A stretch of DNA of 64,000 nucleotides, taken from contig JBFWLB010000007.1 in NCBI GenBank assembly GCA_050252335.1, forward strand, positions 9,812 through 73,811, in the 5' to 3' direction. The notes under the pieces are model-generated. The model worked only from the letters and a program-made list of their open reading frames with translations. It ran no database searches and had not been told where the DNA came from. The first letter of the stretch is position 1; each line of letters opens with the position of its first letter. Of the stretch, positions 1-7,072 are shown piece by piece. Both the position numbers and the translations under genes were made by a program. The stretch is from Berkiella_A sp050252335 (GTDB lineage Bacteria; Pseudomonadota; Gammaproteobacteria; Berkiellales; Berkiellaceae).

Positions 1-458
1 TTTTAACAGGTCACGTTGATGCTGCGATTGGTATTGCTAGCTTTCAACAAATAGAGCTTGAAGAAGCGGGTATGCCTTCTTATTTAATGCGTATTGATGA
101 AATGGCTCAATTAGGATGTTGCTGTTTTTGCTCTATTCAAATCATCGCACATGATTCATTTTCTCAAGACAACCATCCAATGATGCATTGCTTTTTACAA
201 GCATTACAACAAGGTTTGCAAATAACAAAAAAAGACCCCGCGCAAGCATGGAAATGTTTAATAAAAACGAAACCTAGATTGGATACGCCTATCTATCAGA
301 AAATCTTTCAAGCAACACGCCATTATTTCTCTTCAGATTTAAAAAATGTTGATAGAGATTGGCAAAAAGTAAGAGATTATGCACAACGACTCAAGATCAC
401 TGAGTCTCAACTCCCACTCTCAGCGTGCTATACCAACCGTTTCTTCTCTCCCATTTAA
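1..458 (+). CDS. THI5-like HMP-P synthase, C-terminal part (5' end outside window)
   Basis: Open reading frame entering from the left edge (first full codon at 3) and ending with TAA at 456-458, leaving about 150 C-terminal residues. It contains the Cys-rich block CCCFC (codons 117-131) preceded by RIDEMAQLG, then the segments KDPAQAW and NVDRDWQKV. These match the yeast THI5 family rather than ordinary ThiY periplasmic binding proteins, which share the fold but lack CCCFC. THI5 proteins make the pyrimidine moiety of thiamin (HMP-P) from PLP and an active-site histidine in a single-turnover reaction. The His/Lys active site would be in the missing N-terminal part, so catalytic competence cannot be judged. 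A THI4-like gene follows after about 25 bases, which supports a thiamin role. The family call is firm; activity is inferred. Confidence 0.88.
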   Translation, partial: LTGHVDAAIGIASFQQIELEEAGMPSYLMRIDEMAQLGCCCFCSIQIIAHDSFSQDNHPMMHCFLQALQQGLQITKKDPAQAWKCLIKTKPRLDTPIYQKIFQATRHYFSSDLKNVDRDWQKVRDYAQRLKITESQLPLSACYTNRFFSPI

Positions 459-483
459 TCATTGCAGTACAAGGAAACAAATG

Positions 484-1278
484 ATGTTTACACAGATTGA
501 TGAAAAAGAAATTACACGTGCTATCATCCGTGAATACCATGATCAACTAGACTCAGCGGTTGAATCAGATGTAATTATCGCTGGCGCAGGCCCTTCTGGA
601 CTCGTTGCAGGTCGATATCTGGCACAACGTGGCTATAAGGTAACTATCATAGAAAGAAACAATTATCTAGGTGGTGGCATGTGGATCGGTGGCTACTTAA
701 TGAATAAAGTCACTTTGCGCGCACCTGCTCAAGCGATTTTAGATGAGTTGAATATTGCCTATAAAGAATATAAGCCTGGACTTTTTGTTGCAGACTCAGC
801 TTTTTTTGCATCTGGTTTAATACGAGGTGCTTGTGAAGCGGGTGTTACATTTTTAAATATGACCATTGTTGAAGATGTTGTGGTTAAAAATAAAGTATTA
901 ACTGGCTTGGTGATTAACCCTATGCCTGTCACACAGTTGCCCAGAATGATCACTTGCTTAGATCCCATCATCATTGAATCTAAACTCGTCATCGACGCAA
1001 CAGGACATGATGCAATTATTTGTAGATTGCTCGGTAAAAGACAAATGCTGGAATCTAAAGGGATGGGACCTTTATGGGTGGAAGCCTCTGAAAAAGAAAT
1101 TGTAGCGCGCACAGGAGAGGTATTTCCCAACCTAATCATTTCCGGGATGGCTGTATCAGAAAAATGTGGCCTACCACGCATGGGACCTACATTTGGTGGT
1201 ATGTTGCTTTCTGGTAAACGCGCGGGAGAAATTGCTTGTGCGGCACTAGAAGCCAAACAACGAGAAAAAACTGAGTAG
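484..1278 (+). CDS. THI4-family thiamine thiazole synthase, cysteine type
   Basis: About 264 residues. The N-terminal FAD/NAD-binding Rossmann loop GAGPSG starts near residue 34 and is followed by the acidic strand end and LGGGMWIGG, typical of THI4/Thi4. Further hallmarks are DATGHDA and the C-terminal GLPRMGPTFGGM. The segment VTQLPRMITCLDP aligns with the yeast THI4 segment holding Cys205, and Cys158 here falls at that position; many archaeal and bacterial Thi4 proteins have His there and use external sulfide. It is therefore probably the suicidal, sulfur-donating type making the thiazole moiety of thiamin. Start: ATG at 481 or 484, with AAGGA at 471-475 fitting 484 best; the longer reading frame from 379 overlaps the upstream gene and lacks support. 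Probably an operon with the THI5-like gene. Confidence 0.9.
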   Translation: MFTQIDEKEITRAIIREYHDQLDSAVESDVIIAGAGPSGLVAGRYLAQRGYKVTIIERNNYLGGGMWIGGYLMNKVTLRAPAQAILDELNIAYKEYKPGLFVADSAFFASGLIRGACEAGVTFLNMTIVEDVVVKNKVLTGLVINPMPVTQLPRMITCLDPIIIESKLVIDATGHDAIICRLLGKRQMLESKGMGPLWVEASEKEIVARTGEVFPNLIISGMAVSEKCGLPRMGPTFGGMLLSGKRAGEIACAALEAKQREKTE

Positions 1279-1303
1279 GATATCTATACAAGTTAGACAA
1301 AAT

Positions 1304-1339
1304 GTACCTGCTTTGCATACTTATACGCAAAGCAGGTAC
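1304..1339. terminator. Perfect 13-bp stem terminator between convergent genes
   Basis: Arms 1304-1316 and 1327-1339 are perfectly complementary with a 10-base loop. It lies between the THI4 stop and the stop of the small minus-strand gene. The minus-strand side continues into a T-rich run (ATTTTGT), so it best fits termination of the leftward gene, possibly both. Confidence 0.75.
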
Positions 1340-1351
1340 ACAAGTAATTAT

Positions 1352-1453
1352 TTACTTGCCTTCTTTCTTTTCTTTTTTAGCTTGACGCTTTTCTTTCAAG
1401 GTTTTTGTTGGTTTCTTTTTTTCTTCTTTTTTCTTATCTTGACCTTTTGCCAT
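1352..1453 (-). CDS. 33-residue lysine-rich small protein
   Basis: Short minus-strand frame from ATG at 1453 to TAA at 1352. The product starts MAKGQDKKKEEKKKPTKT and is almost entirely Lys/Glu/Gln. A strong ribosome binding site (GAGGAG) lies about 6 bases upstream of the ATG, and a perfect hairpin terminator follows the stop. The Phe-rich reading frame on the opposite strand is its shadow. No family is recognised. The charge suggests a nucleic-acid-associated or disordered peptide, but that is a guess. Confidence 0.7.
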   Translation of the reverse strand: MAKGQDKKKEEKKKPTKTLKEKRQAKKEKKEGK

Positions 1454-1571
1454 AATAAGCTCCTCATTAAATCATTTATAACGAAACTAATCTTGATATT
1501 TTAACCATTATAAAATAATTTATCTAGCCATACAGGATTTCATGTTTAGTTGTTAAACTAAAGGTAGCATT

Positions 1572-1997
1572 ATGCCCTATCAAATTTCCTTTGAATCTAC
1601 CCCTTCTCAGCAAGATATCCAAGTACTCTGTGACGGTATTTCTGCACATGCCAAGAAAATGAAAGATCTGAAGGTCATCGATTTTTTTGCATTTTTTATT
1701 CGTGATGCCCAAGGAAAAATTCAAGGGGGCTGCAATGGCGATAATTTATATGGCTGCTTATACGTTGGACAACCTTGGGTTGCAGAATCCTTACGCGGAC
1801 AAGGCTATGGCACAAAACTAATGCACGCAGCTGAACAATATGCAAAAGAGCAGAATTGTAATTTCATGGCTGTAAACACTATGGATTGGGAAGCGCTCGA
1901 ATTTTATCAAAAACTCGGCTTTGAGATTGAATTTGAACGACATGGCTTTGCAAAAAACTCAATTTTCTACTTTTTGAGAAAAAATCTTGTTATCTAA
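1572..1997 (+). CDS. GNAT-family N-acetyltransferase
   Basis: 141 residues. The central segment ESLRGQGYGTKLM is GNAT motif A (R/Q-x-x-G-x-G/A, the acetyl-CoA pyrophosphate loop). It is followed by a helix rich in Glu/Lys and by the motif B-like end WEALEFYQKLGFEIEFER. Length is normal for a stand-alone GNAT. Substrate unknown. AAAGG lies upstream of the ATG. Single gene; neighbours do not indicate a pathway. Confidence 0.88.
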   Translation: MPYQISFESTPSQQDIQVLCDGISAHAKKMKDLKVIDFFAFFIRDAQGKIQGGCNGDNLYGCLYVGQPWVAESLRGQGYGTKLMHAAEQYAKEQNCNFMAVNTMDWEALEFYQKLGFEIEFERHGFAKNSIFYFLRKNLVI

Positions 1998-2112
1998 AAA
2001 GTCTGTATCACTATACCAAGGCTTCAATATAGAATCGTTCATAATAACCAACATGTTTACAGCTATAATACAAACAGGTTAGAAATAAGATAATTTAAAA
2101 AAGCTGGATAGC

Positions 2113-2286
2113 TTATCTTTTCTTAGGTGTTGTTGCATTTTGGCGATCACGTTCTTTACGCACACTCTCGCGCTCTCTATCACGCCTTTTTTCACGCTCA
2201 TGGTCATGATCATGACCTGTTTCTTCTTTATGATAGTGATGACTTTCTGTTCGCTCATCATGATCAGGAATATTGCGATTGCCCAT
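2113..2286 (-). CDS. 57-residue His/Arg/Glu-rich small protein
   Basis: Minus-strand frame from ATG 2286 to TAA 2113, product beginning MGNRNIPDHDERTESHH and ending in a basic tail. AAAGGA lies a few bases upstream of the start, a good ribosome binding site. The protein is highly hydrophilic with several His-Asp and His-His pairs (HDHDHE) and an Arg/Glu-alternating stretch, so it is probably disordered or a helical charged peptide; metal binding is possible but unproven. The overlapping minus-strand frame 2079-2303 is hydrophobic, has no such start signal and is rejected. No family recognised. Confidence 0.65.
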   Translation of the reverse strand: MGNRNIPDHDERTESHHYHKEETGHDHDHEREKRRDRERESVRKERDRQNATTPKKR

Positions 2287-2418
2287 AACCGTCCTTTCCC
2301 CATATAAATTACACTTACTATTTATATCGTCATTTAAAGGATTTATTAAAGAGGATAATTAAAGCGTCAAAAAAGAGCCGCAAATATACAGCTTGTTAAT
2401 TTGCACAGATATTTGAGA

Positions 2419-3006
2419 TTATCGATACAGATAAATGGTGAAATCATGAGGCATATAATCTTGCCTTAATACTACATTTGAAGTAATCTTCTTACAAAAT
2501 TCAAAAACACTCCTTGGATCTGGATAAAATATTTCTGCCTCTTTTTCTATCGCAAAAGCACTCAAACTATTAAAAGCGACTCCCTTTTTAGAACATAAAA
2601 AGAGCTTTTCAATTGTACTTTGCATAGAAGGCCAGTTTACAAAAGTAAAAATCCCACTTGCAATAACATAATCATATGCGGCATTCTGCATGGAATCCAA
2701 AACATTGGTTTCAAAGTCAAATAAGGGATAACGCTTTTTAGAGGCAACAATCATTTGATCAACGGTATCAATACCTTTGTATAAACCACTAAATTGATTA
2801 CTTAGTAAATAATCAATCAAGTGCCCTAAACCGCAACCAACATCTAAGATTGAAGATTTAAAAAAATCTTCAGCAATTTTGCACAATACTTCAAACCTGA
2901 TACGCTGAGATTCTGCACTTGCCCACTTTACACCACGATGATCAAAAGGATAAGCCTTAGCGCTCTCAAAATATATAGCATTATTCCGAGTAATCAATTC
3001 AGTCAT
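2419..3006 (-). CDS. Class I SAM-dependent methyltransferase
   Basis: 195 residues. SILDVGCGLGHLIDYL is motif I, the SAM-binding glycine loop; an acidic residue follows in GIDTVDQMI (motif II), and YDYVIASGIFTFV is the motif IV/post-IV strand. The fold is therefore a Methyltransf_25/11-type class I enzyme. The substrate cannot be told from sequence. It lies just downstream (30 bases) of the Rab-like protein gene on the same strand, so the two may be co-transcribed. Confidence 0.85.
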   Translation of the reverse strand: MTELITRNNAIYFESAKAYPFDHRGVKWASAESQRIRFEVLCKIAEDFFKSSILDVGCGLGHLIDYLLSNQFSGLYKGIDTVDQMIVASKKRYPLFDFETNVLDSMQNAAYDYVIASGIFTFVNWPSMQSTIEKLFLCSKKGVAFNSLSAFAIEKEAEIFYPDPRSVFEFCKKITSNVVLRQDYMPHDFTIYLYR

Positions 3007-3036
3007 ATTTTTCTCTCTTTCTTAAAAACTAGTCTT

Positions 3037-4089
3037 TTAGCTTCTTTTGCAGTATCTTTTTGATATGGTTTCTTTAGAAAAATATTCAAATCCCAATGGA
3101 TCTAGATCTTCTAAATAGTATTGATTAATCTTCTGCATCATCTTGCCAAATTGACTTTTCTTAAATTTGCCAAAGTTACCTGAACTGATACTGGATGTAC
3201 TTTTACGAAATGCCTCTTTTTCACTTTCATCTAAATCTATGAAAAGAGAAGATACAACATCTGATATTTTCATTCTGAGTGTATTTGTGCCAGTTTCATT
3301 GATAGCGCGCGCTTTGGTTAAAATCATATGTAATGCAACAAAACGAGAAAGCTTTGTCGATTCTTTTCTAGATGATAATAAGCTATTTAATGTACCCAAT
3401 GAGTCAAAATTTATATCTTGAAATTTAAGTGCTAATTTATCATAACGTGTTTGCAATATTTGCATAATTTCTGAGCAAATCCCTGCATTTGTTATCATTT
3501 CTTCTGAAGATTCTACAAGTGACTTTTTTGATTTTTTTTTGACCACAGAAAAATGTGGTAGCATTTCTGCTATACCATAGTATTTCTTGCATTCATCAAA
3601 CATATGTGCAATTAAAAATTCAATATGATCTCCACTTTTGGCAGAGATCTCTATTGCAGGCAATCCAAGTTTTGACGCCATGATACCTAATTCTACTCTT
3701 TTTACCTTCCACTCTACTTCTGAGATATCAGATTTAGCAATAAGCAGAACTTTATAGATTGTATCTCCTATATATCTATTTGTATCGTTCAACCAAAATT
3801 CTGCATTCTGCACGGATGCCTTGTCGCAAGGATCAACAACCAATAATACAGCATGCATGCCCTTTGGATACAAAATGGCATTCACTCTACTAATACCTTC
3901 CGATGGGACAAAATGAAAACACAATCTGATATCTTTATGCACATGCATCTGACCTTGTGCAAAATCATCTGCTAATAATTCATTATATTGTCCCTCTACC
4001 ATCCTTTGAATGAGATGCTTCTTACCAACCTTAGGGTCTCCAGCAAGATATACATTAAAGAAAAGCTCTCTAGGTCCAGATACACTCAT
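3037..4089 (-). CDS. Degenerate Rab/Ras-like GTPase-domain protein, candidate effector
   Basis: 350 residues. Residues 1-170 read as a Ras-superfamily domain: VYLAGDPKVGKKHLIQ is a P-loop, LLVVDPCDKASVQNAEFWL is the switch/strand region typical of Rab proteins, LIAKSD stands where NKxD is expected and EISAKSG is the G5 SAK motif. The P-loop has Lys where Ser/Thr normally coordinates Mg2+, and the DxxG region is not conserved, so hydrolysis is doubtful. Residues 180-350 form a helical, Lys-rich domain of unknown type. No signal peptide. Eukaryote-like small GTPases in intracellular bacteria are often secreted effectors; secretion here is inferred. A RasGEF protein is encoded at 60.5 kb. Confidence 0.75.
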   Translation of the reverse strand: MSVSGPRELFFNVYLAGDPKVGKKHLIQRMVEGQYNELLADDFAQGQMHVHKDIRLCFHFVPSEGISRVNAILYPKGMHAVLLVVDPCDKASVQNAEFWLNDTNRYIGDTIYKVLLIAKSDISEVEWKVKRVELGIMASKLGLPAIEISAKSGDHIEFLIAHMFDECKKYYGIAEMLPHFSVVKKKSKKSLVESSEEMITNAGICSEIMQILQTRYDKLALKFQDINFDSLGTLNSLLSSRKESTKLSRFVALHMILTKARAINETGTNTLRMKISDVVSSLFIDLDESEKEAFRKSTSSISSGNFGKFKKSQFGKMMQKINQYYLEDLDPLGFEYFSKETISKRYCKRS

Positions 4090-4145
4090 ACAACCACCCT
4101 AGTTGACAATCAAATTTCTCTAGAAGCTCTTTTAATAAAAATCAT

Positions 4146-4838
4146 TTAATTTGGAGTCGGCAATTTATTCAAACAATTTTCTACTTTTTGTAATGTCATT
4201 TTCACAAAAAGATCCTCATCATCATGTTCAAAATATTCCTCATCTCCATAGAGTGCCTTCATCCACTCTTTTGTTAAGTATTGTGGGCTATATATTTCTG
4301 AAATTGTGCAATATGAAATGTAATTTGGATGCTCTTTGTTATATACCGATAGTTGATATATGTAGGCGGTGCCTTTACTCCTCTTGGCCTCATGCATCCA
4401 CTTCATCACGGGTGCAGATAAACTTATCTCTCCAAAATAAATAGGTGTTTTTAGAATTTCCCAACCCGCTTCTTTCAAAGCTCTTCCAATAGATTCACCA
4501 GATAGAATCTTTTGATCATGCACGGTACGCAATAGTTCAGGAATAGGCGAAACATAATCAACAACTGCAAAAGTTCTCATGATTTTCTGTTTATCATGTG
4601 TGGAATATAAATTTGATATACGGCTGTCTGGGAAAATATCACTACATGCATTAATGGTTTCCACACCATAGTTACCAAAAAAATGCTCAATACGTTCACT
4701 ATTTAATTTGGGTTTTAATGCTGTTGCTGTTTTATCATTCGGTGAAGGCAAAGAAGTAGCACTTAGCATGATTGGAGAAATGAGCGCTAAACAAAAAACA
4801 GAGGCAGATATATATTTATTGATAATTTTTGTACGCAT
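4146..4838 (-). CDS. Secreted protein of unknown function
   Basis: 230 residues with a classical Sec signal peptide: basic MRTKIINK, a hydrophobic core of about 15 residues and a likely cleavage near Leu-Ser-Ala-Thr around residue 28. The mature part is hydrophilic, with two conserved-looking cysteines (INACSDIF and ISYCTIS) that could form a disulfide, and an acidic segment EEYFEHDDEDLF near the end. No domain recognised. Periplasmic or secreted location inferred. It is the first gene of the leftward cluster reaching to 2419. Confidence 0.7.
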   Translation of the reverse strand: MRTKIINKYISASVFCLALISPIMLSATSLPSPNDKTATALKPKLNSERIEHFFGNYGVETINACSDIFPDSRISNLYSTHDKQKIMRTFAVVDYVSPIPELLRTVHDQKILSGESIGRALKEAGWEILKTPIYFGEISLSAPVMKWMHEAKRSKGTAYIYQLSVYNKEHPNYISYCTISEIYSPQYLTKEWMKALYGDEEYFEHDDEDLFVKMTLQKVENCLNKLPTPN

Positions 4839-4906
4839 GATCGTGCTTATTGCAAATAAAAAGATGATTATATCAAATTAAGTCCCGTAAAAAAGCGGCA
4901 TGATGT

Positions 4907-4969
4907 CTTTAAAATTCAACCAAACAAAATTGTCATCCAACTTACTTTTTGTTTGGTTGAATTTTAAAG
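4907..4969. repeat. Perfect 23-bp inverted repeat in a divergent intergenic region
   Basis: Arms 4907-4929 and 4947-4969 are perfectly complementary with a 17-base loop. The gene to the left is read leftward from 4838 and marR to the right is read rightward from 5152, so neither needs a terminator here, and no T-tract follows either arm. It may be a MITE-like remnant or a regulatory hairpin. Confidence 0.75.
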
Positions 4970-5097
4970 CAAAGACTCCAAAGACAACGATAATACTGCA
5001 GATATCTAATTAATTACTTTCAACCGTATAGAGATTGATCATGCGATGCAAAATATAGGCAACGCCGCCACTCAGCCTCTTAACTTCTCCTTGCACG

Positions 5098-5125
5098 CAT
5101 AACAGTTTCCTAGTAAACTATTATG
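5098..5125. promoter_or_regulatory. Palindrome upstream of marR, candidate operator
   Basis: Arms 5098-5108 (CATAACAGTTT) and 5115-5125 (AAACTATTATG) pair at 10 of 11 positions around a 6-base centre. The site ends 26 bases before the marR start codon. MarR proteins bind such palindromes and commonly repress their own operon; autoregulation is inferred. Confidence 0.5.
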
Positions 5126-5151
5126 CTTCTATTCGAATTAAAAACAAATAA

Positions 5152-5628
5152 ATGAAACCTAAAAAGAGCAACACAGAGATAAGCAGCCTAGAAGCACATA
5201 TTGGCTTTTGGTTGAGACTCGTTTCTAACCACGTTTCTTATGCATTTGCACGCAAACTGGATGCCAGTGGTGTTACCGTGGCTGAATGGGTGGTGTTACG
5301 AGAAATGTATGGTTATGAGGCAGCTATGACTTCTCCAAGCACTGTTGCTACGCTTACAGGCCTCACCAGAGGAGCCGTATCCAAACTGATTGATAGACTT
5401 CTCAATAAACAATTAGTCACACGCACAGAATCTAACGATGATAGACGTTTTCAAAATATTCAACTTACCAAAGAGGCGATTCGCCTTGTACCCAAACTTA
5501 CCGCACTTGCAGATGAAAATGATGAAGCTTTCTTCTCAATGCTAAGCAGTGCAGAACAAAATACGCTGAAAAAAATTCTTAAAAAAACCGCTCACTTTCA
5601 TCAACTAAAAAAGATACCTATAACATAG
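5152..5628 (+). CDS. MarR-family transcriptional regulator
   Basis: 158 residues. The winged helix-turn-helix core runs from about residue 30 to 115: VAEWVVLREMYG, then SPSTVATLTGLTRGAVSKLIDRL (recognition helix) and the wing TESNDDRRFQNIQLT with the typical D-D-R-R. The N- and C-terminal helices form the dimer interface in this family. It is the first gene of a probable three-gene operon: DUF1398 starts 13 bases downstream and DUF1653 follows. A palindrome at 5098-5125 is a likely operator. The ligand cannot be deduced. Confidence 0.9.
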   Translation: MKPKKSNTEISSLEAHIGFWLRLVSNHVSYAFARKLDASGVTVAEWVVLREMYGYEAAMTSPSTVATLTGLTRGAVSKLIDRLLNKQLVTRTESNDDRRFQNIQLTKEAIRLVPKLTALADENDEAFFSMLSSAEQNTLKKILKKTAHFHQLKKIPIT

Positions 5629-5640
5629 AAGAGGAAAAAC

Positions 5641-6033
5641 ATGAATATATCCGTCATCCAAAATATCATTCAACAATCTCTGCAGGGCACACTCTCTTTT
5701 CCAGAAGTGGTTATGAAACTCAGCGCACTCGACGTTGAATCCTATCATGTCGATCTGATTCGTTCAGAAAATCGTTATTATTTGGCCAATGGCAAAACGC
5801 ATGTTGAATCTGTTTCCCATGAGCACATGACAGCAGAAAAACAATTTTCTGGCCATCTGGTTGCAGAAGCCATTCGCACAATTCAAGCGAATAAAATTAA
5901 CTATCAAGAATTTTTGAACAGAATTATGGCTGCAGGCACAGTTTATTATATTGCTTACCTCTCAGGAAAAAAAGTCATTTACTTTGGACGAGATGGTGAC
6001 TTTCATGTAGAACACTTTCCACAAGCTCAATAA
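5641..6033 (+). CDS. DUF1398 family protein (YbcV-like)
   Basis: 130 residues. The pattern SFPEVVMKLSALDVESYHVDLIR at the start, AIRTIQANKINYQEFLNRIMAAG in the middle and the terminal strand VIYFGRDGDFHVEHFP match the DUF1398 family, for which E. coli YbcV is a member. Biochemical function is unknown. A GAGGA ribosome binding site lies just upstream of the ATG, and the gene sits in an operon between marR and a DUF1653 gene, suggesting a small regulated module. Confidence 0.85.
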   Translation: MNISVIQNIIQQSLQGTLSFPEVVMKLSALDVESYHVDLIRSENRYYLANGKTHVESVSHEHMTAEKQFSGHLVAEAIRTIQANKINYQEFLNRIMAAGTVYYIAYLSGKKVIYFGRDGDFHVEHFPQAQ

Positions 6034-6057
6034 CTTATCCTTTAGGAAAATATACCA

Positions 6058-6294
6058 ATGACCTTCATTCAACCAGGAAAATATCGTCATCACAAAACCC
6101 AGAAATTATATGAAGTCATTGGTATGGCCATACACAGTGAAACATTGGAAGAATTAGTCGTCTATAAAGCGCTCTATACATCCGAAAGATTTGCCATGGG
6201 TCAACTATGGGTACGTCCTGCTACATTGTTTCTTGGAAAGATAAAAACTCAAAATAATGAAGAGGTTACAAGGTTCGAATACTTGAGAGAATAG
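6058..6294 (+). CDS. DUF1653 family protein
   Basis: 78 residues covering the whole DUF1653 domain: GKYRHHKTQKLYEVIGMA, HSETLEELVVYKALY, LWVRPATLF and the closing RFEYL. This is a small beta-rich domain of unknown function, widespread in proteobacteria. TTTAGGAAAA before the start gives a ribosome binding site. Last gene of the marR operon. Confidence 0.9.
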   Translation: MTFIQPGKYRHHKTQKLYEVIGMAIHSETLEELVVYKALYTSERFAMGQLWVRPATLFLGKIKTQNNEEVTRFEYLRE

Positions 6295-6301
6295 CGTATA
6301 A

Positions 6302-6408
6302 GTGACGAATTTTTTTAATTTTCTTTCTTTGTTATCAAAAAAAGAAGCCCCTTTAGGTGCAGAGAAGGATTTTTAAAATAAAGCTTAAAAAAATCCTTCT
6401 GCAGTCAC
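6302..6408. repeat. Dispersed hairpin repeat, family A copy 1
   Basis: About 107 bases bounded by the short inverted ends GTGAC and GTCAC. The core (TTTCTTTCTTTGTTATCAAA, then CCTTTAGGTGCAGAGAAGG, then a pair of AT-rich AAGGATTTTT / AAAATCCTT arms) recurs in reverse orientation at 37,590-37,757. It fills most of the space 6295-6611, in which no gene is seen. Confidence 0.8.
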
Positions 6409-6611
6409 ACAACTAGAAATAGATTTTTCACCTCATTACTAGAATTGGATAGTCGCTCAGCTCCTATATAGGAAATTTCTACAAACTTCTTCTAGAATTC
6501 ACAACTCTCATATCCGGCATATCATTTTCAGATTCAGGAGTGAAGGTTGTAATTCATTACTCAGTTCTGAATCTCTACGCAACATTTATAACGCCTATAA
6601 AGAAATAATTT

Positions 6612-6947
6612 TTATTTCTTTCTTCTTCGCTCTCTTGGAGGCATTGGAGACTGGGACTGGGACTGAGGCTGAGGCTGAGGCTGAGGCTGAGGCTGAGAAG
6701 ATATACTAATCATTGGATTACGAGAATGTAAAAAAGAAAGTAAAACAGCAGGAATAGGTCTTGCTAACACATTTTCTTGATTTACCGGCTCATTTCCTTG
6801 GTTCTCCAGAAGATTTCCAATATCTCGTCTCATATTTCCTCTATTTGCACGAACAGGTACAAATGCTTGCAACAATTCACGCTGTGCTACTGGATCCATA
6901 CCTGGTAGAACATCTTCTACATTTACTATTTGAGTTTTATGCGACAT
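6612..6947 (-). CDS. Protein with Pro-Gln dipeptide repeats and basic tail
   Basis: 111 residues from ATG 6947, chosen because GGAG lies 9 bases upstream; the longer frame to 7130 would overlap the divergent LysR gene and has a hydrophobic, unlikely N-terminus. The first 75 residues are ordinary (VEDVLPGMDPVAQRELL), followed by a run of Gln-Pro then Gln-Ser dipeptides encoded by a short tandem DNA repeat at about 6655-6700, and by the basic end PPRERRRKK. No domain recognised. The repeat may vary in length between strains. Confidence 0.65.
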   Translation of the reverse strand: MSHKTQIVNVEDVLPGMDPVAQRELLQAFVPVRANRGNMRRDIGNLLENQGNEPVNQENVLARPIPAVLLSFLHSRNPMISISSQPQPQPQPQPQSQSQSPMPPRERRRKK

Positions 6948-7072
6948 ATTTTTCATCTCCAAATATAAAAAAATTGAATATTTCGGTGTTTTTAAAAAAA
7001 AACAAGATAACATATATAATAAAAATTTATTAGATGATATAATTAGAACAAATTGTTTGATTAAGTAATATA

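Noticed and set aside
759..1256. Minus-strand reading frame of 165 residues opposite the THI4 gene
   Set aside because: Shadow of a clear THI4-family gene; no start signal or family.
1313..1504. Plus-strand Phe/Leu-rich frame of 63 residues
   Set aside because: It is the complement of the Lys-rich small gene on the minus strand, which has a strong ribosome binding site and terminator.
2079..2303. Minus-strand frame of 74 hydrophobic residues
   Set aside because: An alternative frame of the same strand (2113-2286) has the better start signal and a hydrophilic, plausible product.
6655..6700. Short tandem DNA repeat considered as a CRISPR-like or regulatory array
   Set aside because: It is a 6-base coding repeat (Gln-Pro/Gln-Ser dipeptides) within a protein gene; no spacers.
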